DNA of 64,000 nt from Bacillota bacterium (GTDB lineage Bacteria > Bacillota > Ch66 > Ch109): NCBI GenBank assembly GCA_013178275.1, contig JABLWZ010000013.1, forward strand, positions 1-64,000, in the 5' to 3' direction. Below are positions 27,179 to 35,241 of this stretch, one piece after another; the first letter of the stretch is position 1, and every line of letters starts with the position of its first letter. The notes beneath the pieces are model-generated. The model was given only the letters and a program-made list of their open reading frames with translations. It did not search any database and was not told the DNA's origin. The position numbers and the translations under genes are program-made.

Positions 27179-28579
27179 TTGGGTACAGGTTTAAATGGTC
27201 TCACCGCGACCAGAGCGATAGAACTGATCAGGTCCGGCGAGATATCGTCAACTGAATTGATGGAAAGCTGCTTGACGCAGATAGAGCGGCTCGAGCCCCG
27301 GGTCAAGGCCTGGGTCTGCCTGAACCGAGAGGGGGCGCTGGAACAAGCCCGGCTGGTGGATGAAAAGATAAGAAGCGGGGAGCGGGTCGGGAGGCTTTGT
27401 GGAGTGCCCATTGGGGTAAAGGATATCTTCAATACCATCGAGATGCCGACCGCCATGGGAAGCCCCATCTGGAAGGGGTTCACTCCCGGCAATGACGCCC
27501 GGGTGGTCAGCCGGCTGAAACTCCAGGATGGGATAATGTTGGGCAAGACAGTGACGGCCGAGTTCGCCGTTCACTACAACGATATAACCGCCAACCCGCA
27601 CAACTATGAACACTCCCCGGGGACCTCGTCCAGCGGTTCGGCCGCGGCGGTGGCTGCTTCCATGGTGCCGATAGGGCTGGGAACCCAGACCGCCGGGTCG
27701 GCTATCCGGCCGGCCAGCTACTGCGGCATTTTCGGATTTAAACCCTCCTTTGGGCTGGTCCCCCGTACCGGGACCCTGAAGACGACAGACTCCCTGGACA
27801 CCATCAGCTTCCTGTGCCGGGGGGCGGATGACCTGGGACTGGTGTTCGATATCGCCCGGGTGCATGGACCCGACTACCCGATCAGCCATCGATTGCTGAA
27901 TGATGAAACCCGCCAGAGCCCTATAGGAAGCCGTTGGAAAATAGCCCTGGTCCGGGGACCCAAGTGGGAGTGCGCCGAAGAATACGCCAAAAAGGCGCTG
28001 TTGGAGCTTGCCCGCAGCCTTTCGGCGGAGAAGCAGCTGATCGTGGAAGAGGTTGAGCTGGGGCCTGAATTCGGGATGGCTCACGAGATTCACCAGACCA
28101 TCTACGATAAGGCGCTGGCCTATTATTTCAAGGAAGAGTTTAAACAGAAGTCGCTGGTCAGCGAGATGATGTACGAGATCATCGAGCGGGGCAACCGCCT
28201 GACCCTGAACGACTACCTGGACGGGCTGGAGCGGCAGAGCCGGCTGGCCCGGCAGCTGGACGGGCTCTTCGGAGGATACGATATCATCCTCACCCTGTCC
28301 ACCGGAGGGGAGGCTCCGCGGGGACTGACCTCTCCCGACCGGCCTGACAGCTGCCTGATCTGGACCCTCTGTGGTGTGCCGGCGATAAACCTCCCAGTGT
28401 TCCGGGGGCCTAAACGCCTGCCTTTTGGGGCTCAGGTGGTCGCCCGCCGCTACAACGATATCCTCCTGCTCAGGATGGTGAAAAAGCTTCAGGAGATGGG
28501 CTACGTGGACGATGTCGGCTACAGCTTCGCTGCTGATGCAGAGTTGACCAGACCCGATTCTAAAGAAAGCGCGGCTTAG
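27179..28579 (+). CDS. Amidase-signature hydrolase (GatA-like)
   Basis: 466 residues. The amidase signature family Ser-cisSer-Lys triad is visible: Lys81 in GVPIGVKDIF, the Ser cluster at 150-152 in SPGTSSSGSAAAVAAS, and nucleophile Ser174 in GTQTAGSAIRPASYCGIFGFKPS. Family members hydrolyse amides; in GatCAB the released ammonia is channelled to a second enzyme. No tRNA-related partner is present in the operon, but the ammonia-dependent N-acetyl-sugar amidotransferase is the gene immediately upstream, so ammonia supply to it is a reasonable inference. Alternatively it could deacylate a sugar. The TTG start follows GGGGGG. Confidence 0.85.
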   Translation: MGTGLNGLTATRAIELIRSGEISSTELMESCLTQIERLEPRVKAWVCLNREGALEQARLVDEKIRSGERVGRLCGVPIGVKDIFNTIEMPTAMGSPIWKGFTPGNDARVVSRLKLQDGIMLGKTVTAEFAVHYNDITANPHNYEHSPGTSSSGSAAAVAASMVPIGLGTQTAGSAIRPASYCGIFGFKPSFGLVPRTGTLKTTDSLDTISFLCRGADDLGLVFDIARVHGPDYPISHRLLNDETRQSPIGSRWKIALVRGPKWECAEEYAKKALLELARSLSAEKQLIVEEVELGPEFGMAHEIHQTIYDKALAYYFKEEFKQKSLVSEMMYEIIERGNRLTLNDYLDGLERQSRLARQLDGLFGGYDIILTLSTGGEAPRGLTSPDRPDSCLIWTLCGVPAINLPVFRGPKRLPFGAQVVARRYNDILLLRMVKKLQEMGYVDDVGYSFAADAELTRPDSKESAA

Positions 28580-28591
28580 AGTGAGGATGAA

Positions 28592-29335
28592 TTGATAAAA
28601 AAAAATCGGGTTGGTGCAATTATACAGACCCGGATGGGGTCGAGCCGTCTCCCAGGCAAGGTGATGCTGGACCTGTGCGGCCGGCCGGTGATCCACCACG
28701 TGATAGACCGGGTGCTTGAGTCCAGGCTGATCGATATGATAGTCATCGCCACCACGGTCGATAAAAAAGACGATGTGCTGGTGGTAGCGGTGAACAACTA
28801 TCACCCCCGGGTGGTTTCGTTCCGGGGCAGCGAAGATGATGTGCTGGAGCGCTACTACCAGGCGGCCCGGGAATACGGGATCGATACGATAGTCAGGATC
28901 ACTTCCGACTGCCCGCTGATCGAGCCCGAGGTGATCGATGATGTCGTCAGGCGTTTTGCTGACGGTGAATATGACTATGTGAGCAATGTGGGAGACCGGT
29001 CGTTTCCCCGGGGCCTTGATACAGAGGTCTTTTCTTTTTCAGCCCTGGAGAGGGCCTGGCGGGAGGCTGTGCTGCCGTCTGAAAGGGAACACGTGACCCC
29101 CTATATCCGAAACCACAAGGACCGTTTCCCCTCGGCCGAGGTGTCCTCATCAGCCGATTATTCCAGCTACCGCTGGACCCTGGATACGATCGAAGACTGG
29201 CGGTTCATCCAGGTGGTTTACAATGAACTGTACCAGGGGAAGAGCTATTTTCACTGGCTGACGGTGCTTGAGGTCCTGGGGGATAAACCGGAAATAGTGA
29301 AGATTAACGCTGACGTTCAGCAAAAGACTAGTTGA
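28592..29335 (+). CDS. SpsF-like nucleotidyltransferase (second copy)
   Basis: 247 residues, clear paralogue of the gene at 21339: AIIQTRMGSSRLPGKVMLDLCGRPVIHHVIDRV, IVRITSDCPLIEPEVIDDVV and DRSFPRGLDTEVFSFSALE match position for position. Predicted to transfer CMP (or another nucleotide) to a sugar acid or phosphate. It lies nearer to pseG and pseI than the first copy does, so it is the better candidate for the missing CMP-pseudaminic acid synthetase; this is inferred from position only. The TTG start has GTGAGGA upstream. Confidence 0.8.
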   Translation: MIKKNRVGAIIQTRMGSSRLPGKVMLDLCGRPVIHHVIDRVLESRLIDMIVIATTVDKKDDVLVVAVNNYHPRVVSFRGSEDDVLERYYQAAREYGIDTIVRITSDCPLIEPEVIDDVVRRFADGEYDYVSNVGDRSFPRGLDTEVFSFSALERAWREAVLPSEREHVTPYIRNHKDRFPSAEVSSSADYSSYRWTLDTIEDWRFIQVVYNELYQGKSYFHWLTVLEVLGDKPEIVKINADVQQKTS

Positions 29336-29364
29336 CCTGCTCGTTTATTAAAAGGAGTTGTGGT

Positions 29365-30126
29365 ATGAACCTTCAGGTAGAAAGAGATCGGATCAAGGCT
29401 TTTTTCAACAACTATTACGAAGAAATCGGTGACTACTCAGTTAAAAGACGGGATACATTTGAATTGAATCAGGCGATAAACTACTTTTTACACCGAAAGA
29501 TGATGGAAAGGATAATCCTTACCATTTTGAATAATCAAGGTATATCCCTTCTGCACGACAAGAGGATACTGGATGTCGGTTGTGGAGACGGAAGCCGATT
29601 CAGGCCTTTCTTAGAGTGGGGAGCACGACCAGGAAATATCTATGCCCTCGATGTCAACGAAACGGTCCTGGCCAGGGCGAGGGAGTATTCACCCGCCGGG
29701 GTGAACTTCATATGCGGGTACGGGGACCAGATACCGCTGGAGTCTGATGGCGTCGATATCCTTTTGAACTTCGGGGTTATCATCCATGTCATGGACAATG
29801 ACCTGATAATAAAGATGGTCGAGGAGTTCAGGCGGGTCCTCAAACCTTCCGGGCTGTTGTTCCTTTTTTTTAGTAATCAGAGCGAGTTAGTGAATAATAA
29901 TAAATACATCTGTCACGGAACCAGGACTTTTTCATCCGCTACGGTAAAGGGGATGTTTAAAGACTTTAAATTAATCAAGGAGTATAATTGTTTTCTCGAC
30001 AATCCACTGTCCTTCGGGGTTGATGGCAAACCCGTTTTCCCCGATCATGTGGGCTATATGGAAGATTTTTTATTAACTAAAAACCCGATGTTGACAGATA
30101 CTCTATTTGTGCTTACCAAAGAATAA
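29365..30126 (+). CDS. Class I SAM-dependent methyltransferase
   Basis: 253 residues. Motif I is ILDVGCGDGSRFRPFLEWG, with the acidic residue of motif II in NIYALDVNE, IPLESDGVDILLNFGVIIHV as motif IV, and RRVLKPSGLLFLFF as the post-motif strand, the methyltransferase type 11 pattern. The substrate is probably a sugar of the flagellar glycan. The coding sequence is visibly more AT-rich than its neighbours, suggesting separate acquisition. ATG 29365 is preferred because AAAGGAG lies upstream. Confidence 0.85.
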   Translation: MNLQVERDRIKAFFNNYYEEIGDYSVKRRDTFELNQAINYFLHRKMMERIILTILNNQGISLLHDKRILDVGCGDGSRFRPFLEWGARPGNIYALDVNETVLARAREYSPAGVNFICGYGDQIPLESDGVDILLNFGVIIHVMDNDLIIKMVEEFRRVLKPSGLLFLFFSNQSELVNNNKYICHGTRTFSSATVKGMFKDFKLIKEYNCFLDNPLSFGVDGKPVFPDHVGYMEDFLLTKNPMLTDTLFVLTKE

Positions 30127-30136
30127 GGGTATTGGT

Positions 30137-31654
30137 GTGAGTAAAGCAGATTTAAACCTTATTTTTAGGACCGACGCCAGCCGGGAGGCGGGAACTGGCC
30201 ACTTGATGCGCTGCCTGGCCCTGGGACAGGCCTGGCAGGACTCGGGCGGCCGGGCCATTTTCATCTCCTCCTGCGACAGCCCCGCTCTAACGGCCCGGCT
30301 GCGGGATGAGAGGTTCGAACTGGTGACGCTTGACGGCACCTACCCTGACCCGAGGGACGCGGAGACCACACTGGGGGTTTTAAGAGAGCACCCGCGGGCC
30401 TGGCTGGTATGTGACGGGTACCATTTCGACCATCGTTATCATCAAATGGTTAAAGGATCCGGTCATAACCTGCTGGTGATAGACGACAACGCCCACCTGG
30501 ACCATTACTACGCGGACATCGTCCTCAACCAGAACCTGCACGCCAACCGGGACGTTTACTCCAGCGAGGCCGATACCCGTTTTTTGATGGGGACGAGGTT
30601 TGCCCTGCTGCGCCGTGAGTTCCGGCAATGGTCGGGATGGAACCGGGAAACCCCGGCCAGAGCGACTCGGGTGCTGGTATCACTGGGAGGGAGTGACCCT
30701 GACAACGCTACCGCGAAGGTTATCGAAGCGGTATCCCTGACGGGGTTGGACGGGCTGGAGACGGTGGCGGTCGTGGGAGGCGGCAGTCCCTACTATCAGG
30801 AACTGCTGACCCTGAGCCGGGACCTCGGCGGGAAGGTAAAGATAGTCCGAAACGCTACGGATATGCCTGCGCTGATGGCCTGGGCGGACGTCGCGGTGGC
30901 CGCGGGGGGAAGCACCTCGTGGGAACTGGCTTTCATGGGCCTGCCCAGCCTGGTCCTGGTGCTGGCGGAGAACCAGCTGCCGGTCGCCGAGCGGCTCGAA
31001 AAGGAGAGCATAGCGGTAAACCTGGGATGGCACCACCGCGTTTCTCCCCGGGAGATAGCCGCGAGACTGACCGAACTCCTGCTGGTGGAGCGGGTGAGAA
31101 TCGAGATGTCCGAACGCGGCCGCGGGCTGGTCGATGGGCAGGGGGCTTCCAGGGTCGTCATGGCCGTGCGGGGGGATAGGCTCCGGTTGAGGAAGGCGGC
31201 TGACCAGGACTGTCGAATGCTCTGGGAGTGGGCCAACACCCCGGAGGTGAGGAAGGCATCCTTCTCTTCCGAGGAAATCCCCTGGGAGGAGCACGTAAGA
31301 TGGTTCGCCGCCAAACTGCAGAATCCAGACTGCTGTTTATTTATCGGGCTCGACGGGGAGGACCGGCCGGTGGGGCAGGTGAGGCTGGAGATGACCAATG
31401 ATGCCGAGGCCGAGATCAACGTGAGTGTCAGGCCAGATATCCAGGGAGCGGGATACGGTAGCGAGCTGATAAGGATGGCGGGAAGGGAGATGTTCCGTCT
31501 CTTTCCGGTGGTTATAATCCATTCATTTATTAAACCCTTCAATCAGGCCTCTATCAAGGCCTTCAGCCGGGCCGGTTTTTGCCGGGTGGGGGAAAAGATG
31601 GTGAAGGGGAACCCGGCGGAGCATTATATAATGGAGAGACACTCGGTTGAATAA
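30137..31654 (+). CDS. pseG: PseG-type UDP-sugar hydrolase fused to a GNAT acetyltransferase
   Basis: 505 residues, a fusion. Residues 1-345 are PseG-like: FRTDASREAGTGHLMRCLALG contains the catalytic His of the GxGHxxRC motif; LVSLGGSDPDNATAKV and AVAAGGSTSWELAFMGLPSLVLVLAENQ form the UDP-binding half. PseG removes UDP from UDP-2,4-diacetamido-2,4,6-trideoxy-L-altrose. Residues about 350-505 are a GNAT domain (LRLRKAADQDCRMLWEWANTPEVRKASF ... VRPDIQGAGYGSELIRMAGREMF), possibly supplying the PseH step. GTG 30137 is the likely start (AAGGG upstream). pseI follows after 17 nt. Confidence 0.88.
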   Translation: MSKADLNLIFRTDASREAGTGHLMRCLALGQAWQDSGGRAIFISSCDSPALTARLRDERFELVTLDGTYPDPRDAETTLGVLREHPRAWLVCDGYHFDHRYHQMVKGSGHNLLVIDDNAHLDHYYADIVLNQNLHANRDVYSSEADTRFLMGTRFALLRREFRQWSGWNRETPARATRVLVSLGGSDPDNATAKVIEAVSLTGLDGLETVAVVGGGSPYYQELLTLSRDLGGKVKIVRNATDMPALMAWADVAVAAGGSTSWELAFMGLPSLVLVLAENQLPVAERLEKESIAVNLGWHHRVSPREIAARLTELLLVERVRIEMSERGRGLVDGQGASRVVMAVRGDRLRLRKAADQDCRMLWEWANTPEVRKASFSSEEIPWEEHVRWFAAKLQNPDCCLFIGLDGEDRPVGQVRLEMTNDAEAEINVSVRPDIQGAGYGSELIRMAGREMFRLFPVVIIHSFIKPFNQASIKAFSRAGFCRVGEKMVKGNPAEHYIMERHSVE

Positions 31655-31671
31655 TCATGAGGTGTTGAACG

Positions 31672-32721
31672 ATGGACTGTATAACAATCAATAAAAGACG
31701 CGTCGGGCCGGGACAGCCGGTATACGTCATCGCCGAACTGTCCGCCAATCACAACCAGGACTATCAGCAGGCGGTGGAGCTGATCAAGGCGGCCAAGGCG
31801 GCGGGGGCCGACTCGGTGAAGCTACAGACCTTCACCCCTGATACTATCACCATCAGGTGCGACCGACCCGAGTTTAAGGTCGGGGGGGGCACCCTCTGGG
31901 ACGACCGCACGCTTTACGAACTGTATACCGAGGCCTATATGCCCTGGGAGTGGCAGCCGAAACTGAAGGAGCTGGCCGATGAGCTGGGTCTGGACCTTAT
32001 ATCCACCCCCTTTGACCCGACCGCCGTCGACTTCCTGGAAGAGATGGGCGTGCCGACGCACAAGCTGGCTTCATTCGAACTGGTGGACATCCCGCTGATC
32101 GAGAAGATGGCGGCGACCGGCAAACCGCTGATCATCTCCACCGGGATGGCGACCCTCTCCGAGATAGAAGAGGCGGTAAATACCGCGCGTGGGGCGGGAG
32201 CCACCGAGATGGTGCTGCTGAAGTGCAACAGCGGTTACCCCGCGCCGCCCGATGAGATGAACCTGGCCACGATACCCCATATGGCGGAGGCCTTCGGGGT
32301 GCCGGTGGGGTTGTCCGACCACACCCTGGGAATCGCGGTACCGGTCGCGGCGGTGGCCCTTGGCGCCTGTGTGGTGGAGAAGCACTTTACCATGTCCCGG
32401 GCGGTCCCCGGGCCGGACAGCGCCTTCAGCCTCGAACCCCACGAATTCAAGGAGATGGTGGAGGCGATCCGGGTGGCCGAGAAGGCGGTCGGCCGGGTTC
32501 ATTACGGTGTCAGTGAAAAAGAGGCCAAGAGCCGGGTCTTCCGGCGGTCGCTGTTTGTGGTAAAAGACATGAAGGTGGGGGAGGAGTTCACCACGGAAAA
32601 CGTCCGCTCCATCCGGCCCGCCCACGGCCTGCACACCCGCCACCTGAAAGAGGTGCTGGGACGCCGGGCCTCCCGCGACATCGAGCGGGGGACCCCGCTG
32701 GAGTGGGGTCTGATCGGGTAA
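31672..32721 (+). CDS. pseI: Pseudaminic acid synthase
   Basis: 349 residues. Condenses 2,4-diacetamido-2,4,6-trideoxy-L-altrose with phosphoenolpyruvate to pseudaminic acid. NeuB-family TIM barrel starts YVIAELSANHNQDYQQAVELIKAAKAAGADSVKLQTFTPDTI, the version typical of PseI rather than NeuB/LegI; KCNSGYPAP, GLSDHTLGIAVPVAAVALGACVVEKHFT and the C-terminal SAF/antifreeze-like domain (about 290-349, LFVVKDMKVGEEFTTENVRSIRP) follow in order. It closes the first glycosylation operon before a strong terminator. Confidence 0.92.
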   Translation: MDCITINKRRVGPGQPVYVIAELSANHNQDYQQAVELIKAAKAAGADSVKLQTFTPDTITIRCDRPEFKVGGGTLWDDRTLYELYTEAYMPWEWQPKLKELADELGLDLISTPFDPTAVDFLEEMGVPTHKLASFELVDIPLIEKMAATGKPLIISTGMATLSEIEEAVNTARGAGATEMVLLKCNSGYPAPPDEMNLATIPHMAEAFGVPVGLSDHTLGIAVPVAAVALGACVVEKHFTMSRAVPGPDSAFSLEPHEFKEMVEAIRVAEKAVGRVHYGVSEKEAKSRVFRRSLFVVKDMKVGEEFTTENVRSIRPAHGLHTRHLKEVLGRRASRDIERGTPLEWGLIG

Positions 32722-32745
32722 TAATAAAAAAGTTAGCAATATGTA

Positions 32746-32783
32746 AAAGAAGGGCGGAATAAAGGGACCGCCCTTCTTTTTTT
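32746..32783 (+). terminator. Strong rho-independent terminator after pseI
   Basis: GAAGGGCGG pairs with CCGCCCTTC (stem about 32749-32757/32768-32776), with flanking A and T runs extending the stem and T-tract. The sigma28-type promoter of the next unit starts inside its tail. Confidence 0.85.
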
Positions 32784-32809
32784 AAAGATTTTCCCAGGGC
32801 ACACGATAA
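32783..32809 (+). promoter_or_regulatory. Sigma28-type promoter of the second glycosylation operon
   Basis: TAAA at 32783-32786, 15-nt spacer, CACGATAA at 32802-32809: six of eight bases of GCCGATAA and nearly identical to the flagellin promoter box CACGATAT. Confidence 0.75.
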
Positions 32810-32852
32810 TTAATAGTAACTGTGGAATTATTGTGCTTTTGGGGGATATTTT

Positions 32853-33872
32853 ATGGACTGTATCAAGGGGAAGCATGTGCTGGTGATCGGCGGTACCGGG
32901 ACGGTGGGGTCGGCCCTGGTCAAGAGGCTGCTGCACATGGACCCCGCGGTGATCAGGGTTTTTTCCCGGGACGAGCATAAGCAGTATGTGATGCAGAGCC
33001 GCCTGAGCATGGGGGTCGGGGGCTTTCCCAGCTACAGCATGGGCAAGGTGCGCTTCCTGCTGGGGGATGTGCGGGACAAGGAGCGGCTGAAGCGGGCCAT
33101 GGAGGACATCGACGTGGTGTTCCACCTGGCGGCCCTGAAGCACGTGCCGGCCTGCGAGTACAACCCCTTCGAGGCGGTCAAGACCAACTCCATCGGCACC
33201 CAGAACGTGATCGAGTGCGCGATCGAGGGAGGAGTCTCCAAGGTCATCTACGCCAGCTCAGACAAGGCGGCCGGGCCCACCAACACCATGGGCGCCACCA
33301 AGCTGCTGGCCGAGCGCCTGATCTCCGCCGCCGACCTGCACAAGGGGCCCCGCGACACCCAGTTCTTCTCGGTCAGGTTCGGCAACGTGCTGAACAGCCG
33401 GGGATCGGTGGTCCCCCTGTTCAAGCAGCAGATAAAGGCCGGCGGGCCGGTCACGGTGACCCACCCGGAGATGACGCGGTTTTTCATGTCGGTGGAGCGG
33501 GCGGTGGACCTGATACTGGATTCGATGCTGCTGGCCCGCGGCGGCGAGACCTTCGTGTTCAAGATGCCGGTGATGCGGATCGGCGACCTGGCGCGGGCGA
33601 TGGTGATCGCCTCCGGGACCGGCGCCGAGATAACCAACATCGGCCTTCGGCCGGGAGAAAAGATGTTTGAGGAACTGATGACCGAGGAGGAGAGCTGCCG
33701 GGCGATGGAGACCGAGGACCTCTATATCATCCTGCCTTTCCACCTCGACCTCGACCAGGTAAAGAATCTGTACGGAGGCCGCCGGGTCGCCAGGGGAGGC
33801 ATGTACATCTCCAGCCAGGAGCAGCCCCTCGCCGTGGAACAGATCGTGGATATGCTGAAGAAGATTGGATAA
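32853..33872 (+). CDS. UDP-GlcNAc dehydratase, CapD/PseB family
   Basis: 339 residues, an extended-SDR nucleotide-sugar enzyme catalysing the first step of pseudaminic acid synthesis. VLVIGGTGTVGSALVKRLL is the NAD(P) loop; SRDEHKQYVMQSRL and LGDVRDKERLKRAM mark the family; FHLAALKHVPACEYNPFEAVKTN follows. The catalytic segment is SSDKAAGPTNTMGATK: Asp-Lys present, but Met stands at the Tyr position of YxxxK, as in FlaA1/WbpM/PglF-type retaining dehydratases and unlike the Tyr of Helicobacter-type PseB. The enzyme may therefore be the Pen-type partner of the SDR two genes downstream rather than a bifunctional PseB. First gene behind the sigma28-type promoter. Confidence 0.85.
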   Translation: MDCIKGKHVLVIGGTGTVGSALVKRLLHMDPAVIRVFSRDEHKQYVMQSRLSMGVGGFPSYSMGKVRFLLGDVRDKERLKRAMEDIDVVFHLAALKHVPACEYNPFEAVKTNSIGTQNVIECAIEGGVSKVIYASSDKAAGPTNTMGATKLLAERLISAADLHKGPRDTQFFSVRFGNVLNSRGSVVPLFKQQIKAGGPVTVTHPEMTRFFMSVERAVDLILDSMLLARGGETFVFKMPVMRIGDLARAMVIASGTGAEITNIGLRPGEKMFEELMTEEESCRAMETEDLYIILPFHLDLDQVKNLYGGRRVARGGMYISSQEQPLAVEQIVDMLKKIG

Positions 33873-33891
33873 TTTATATGGGAGGGATTAC

Positions 33892-34260
33892 ATGGAATCG
33901 ACACACGCTCTGATCCAGGAGACCCAGCAGGGATTCGAGTCACTGGCGGAACTGGTGCAGGAAACGGCGGACAACCTCTCGGTGGGCAACGGCGTGATGC
34001 GGGACATGATACCGGTGATCGAGAAGCTGGACCAGATGTTTCAGCTGGTGGGACAGCTGAAGGGCCACCTTACCGAGGATGAGGTTATCAGCGATTTCGT
34101 CGCCCTTTCGACCGACACCAACCGGGTCCTGGTTTACATCATGGAGGCGATCGGCTCCGAGGACCTGGTCCTGCTGAGCGACCTCCTGCAGTACGAGCTG
34201 AAGGGCCGGATCGACCGGTGGCTGCACATCACCAAGGAAATCGGGACCCAGATCAATTAG
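33892..34260 (+). CDS. Small helical protein of unknown function in pseudaminic operon
   Basis: 122 residues, acidic, no membrane segment or Cys. Predicted almost all-helical with heptad-like hydrophobics (LIQETQQGFESLAELVQETADNL; MFQLVGQLKGHLTEDEVISDFVALS; VLVYIMEAIGSEDLVLLSDLLQYELKGRI). A strong GGGAGGG precedes the ATG and it lies 19 nt after the dehydratase gene, so it is surely translated. The helical chaperone-like character resembles flagellar export chaperones, but I do not recognise the family. It could be an adaptor linking flagellin or Maf to sugar synthesis. Confidence 0.7.
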   Translation: MESTHALIQETQQGFESLAELVQETADNLSVGNGVMRDMIPVIEKLDQMFQLVGQLKGHLTEDEVISDFVALSTDTNRVLVYIMEAIGSEDLVLLSDLLQYELKGRIDRWLHITKEIGTQIN

Positions 34261-34284
34261 CGGTTATTTTTAGGGGGCTTGCCA

Positions 34285-35241
34285 GTGGATCCTGAAAAAA
34301 AGGTTCTGGTCACCGGCGGCGCGGGCTTTATCGGCCGCTGGGTGGTAAAACGGCTGCTGGAACGGGGACACCGGGTGGCAGCCTTCGACAACCTGTCTAA
34401 CGGACGGATGGTTAACCTCGAGGAGTTCAGGGATAATCCGCGGTTTTCTTTTACAGCTGGAGACATCAAGGACGTCGAGGCGCTCGGGGGATTGTTCTCC
34501 GGCGGGTTCGACCTGGTGCTGCACCTGGCGGCCAGCATCAATGTCCAGGACTCGATAGACGACCCCCGGACAACCTTTGACAACGACGTGATCGGCACCT
34601 TCAACGTGCTGGAACAGTGCCGCCGGAGGGGGATCAAGACGCTGTTCATGTCCACCTGCATGGTGTACGACCGCTGTCTCGACGCCCGGGGGATCTCGGA
34701 GGCGCATCCGACCAGGCCGGCCTCTCCCTACGCCGCCAGCAAACTGGCGGGGGAAATGCTCACCCTATCGTACTATCACGCCTACGGACTGCCGACGGTG
34801 GTGGTCAGGCCCTTCAACACCTACGGCCCCTTTCAAAAGAGCAGCGGGGAGGGTGGAGTGGTCGCCATCTTTATCCAGCGTTGGTTGGCGGGTGAGGTGC
34901 TCGACATCTACGGCGACGGCACCCAGACCAGAGATTTATTGTACGTGGAGGACTGCGCCGATTTCGTGATCGAGGCGGGGTTCTCGGAGCAGGCGGACGG
35001 GGAGATACTGAACGCCGGGCTGGGACGGGACCGCAGCATCAATGAACTGGCCGTCCAGATCGCCGGCGACCCCGGCCGGATCAGGCACGTCCCGCACATC
35101 CATCCCCAGAGCGAGATCATGAAGCTGCTCTGCTGCAGCGAGAAGGCGGAGCGGATGCTGAACTGGAGACCGTCAATCAGCCTGGAAGAGGGCCTGCGCC
35201 GTACCCAGGCCTGGATCGAGGAGCAGATGAAGCATGGATAA
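34285..35241 (+). CDS. NAD-dependent epimerase/dehydratase (extended SDR)
   Basis: 318 residues. VLVTGGAGFIGRWVVKRLLERGH (GxxGxxG), FDNLSNGRMVNLEEF, LHLAASINVQDSIDDP, STCMVYDRC and the catalytic SPYAASKLAGE (YxxxK) are all intact; VVRPFNTYGP and DIYGDGTQTRDLLYVEDC complete the nucleotide-sugar epimerase pattern. Lying between an unusual UDP-GlcNAc dehydratase and pseC, it may carry out the C5 epimerisation producing the 4-keto-L-AltNAc intermediate, like Pal of Bacillus thuringiensis. GTG 34285 is seven bases after AGGGGG; a TTG at 34279 is also possible. Its end overlaps pseC by 8 nt. Confidence 0.82.
   Translation: MDPEKKVLVTGGAGFIGRWVVKRLLERGHRVAAFDNLSNGRMVNLEEFRDNPRFSFTAGDIKDVEALGGLFSGGFDLVLHLAASINVQDSIDDPRTTFDNDVIGTFNVLEQCRRRGIKTLFMSTCMVYDRCLDARGISEAHPTRPASPYAASKLAGEMLTLSYYHAYGLPTVVVRPFNTYGPFQKSSGEGGVVAIFIQRWLAGEVLDIYGDGTQTRDLLYVEDCADFVIEAGFSEQADGEILNAGLGRDRSINELAVQIAGDPGRIRHVPHIHPQSEIMKLLCCSEKAERMLNWRPSISLEEGLRRTQAWIEEQMKHG

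Noticed and set aside
27248..28804. Open minus-strand frame of over 500 codons opposite the amidase gene
   Set aside because: It mirrors codon periodicity of the real plus-strand gene, shows no recognisable family and lacks ribosome binding signals.
32853..33872. Simple assignment as inverting PseB
   Set aside because: The catalytic Tyr is replaced by Met as in retaining dehydratases, so only a family-level call was made.
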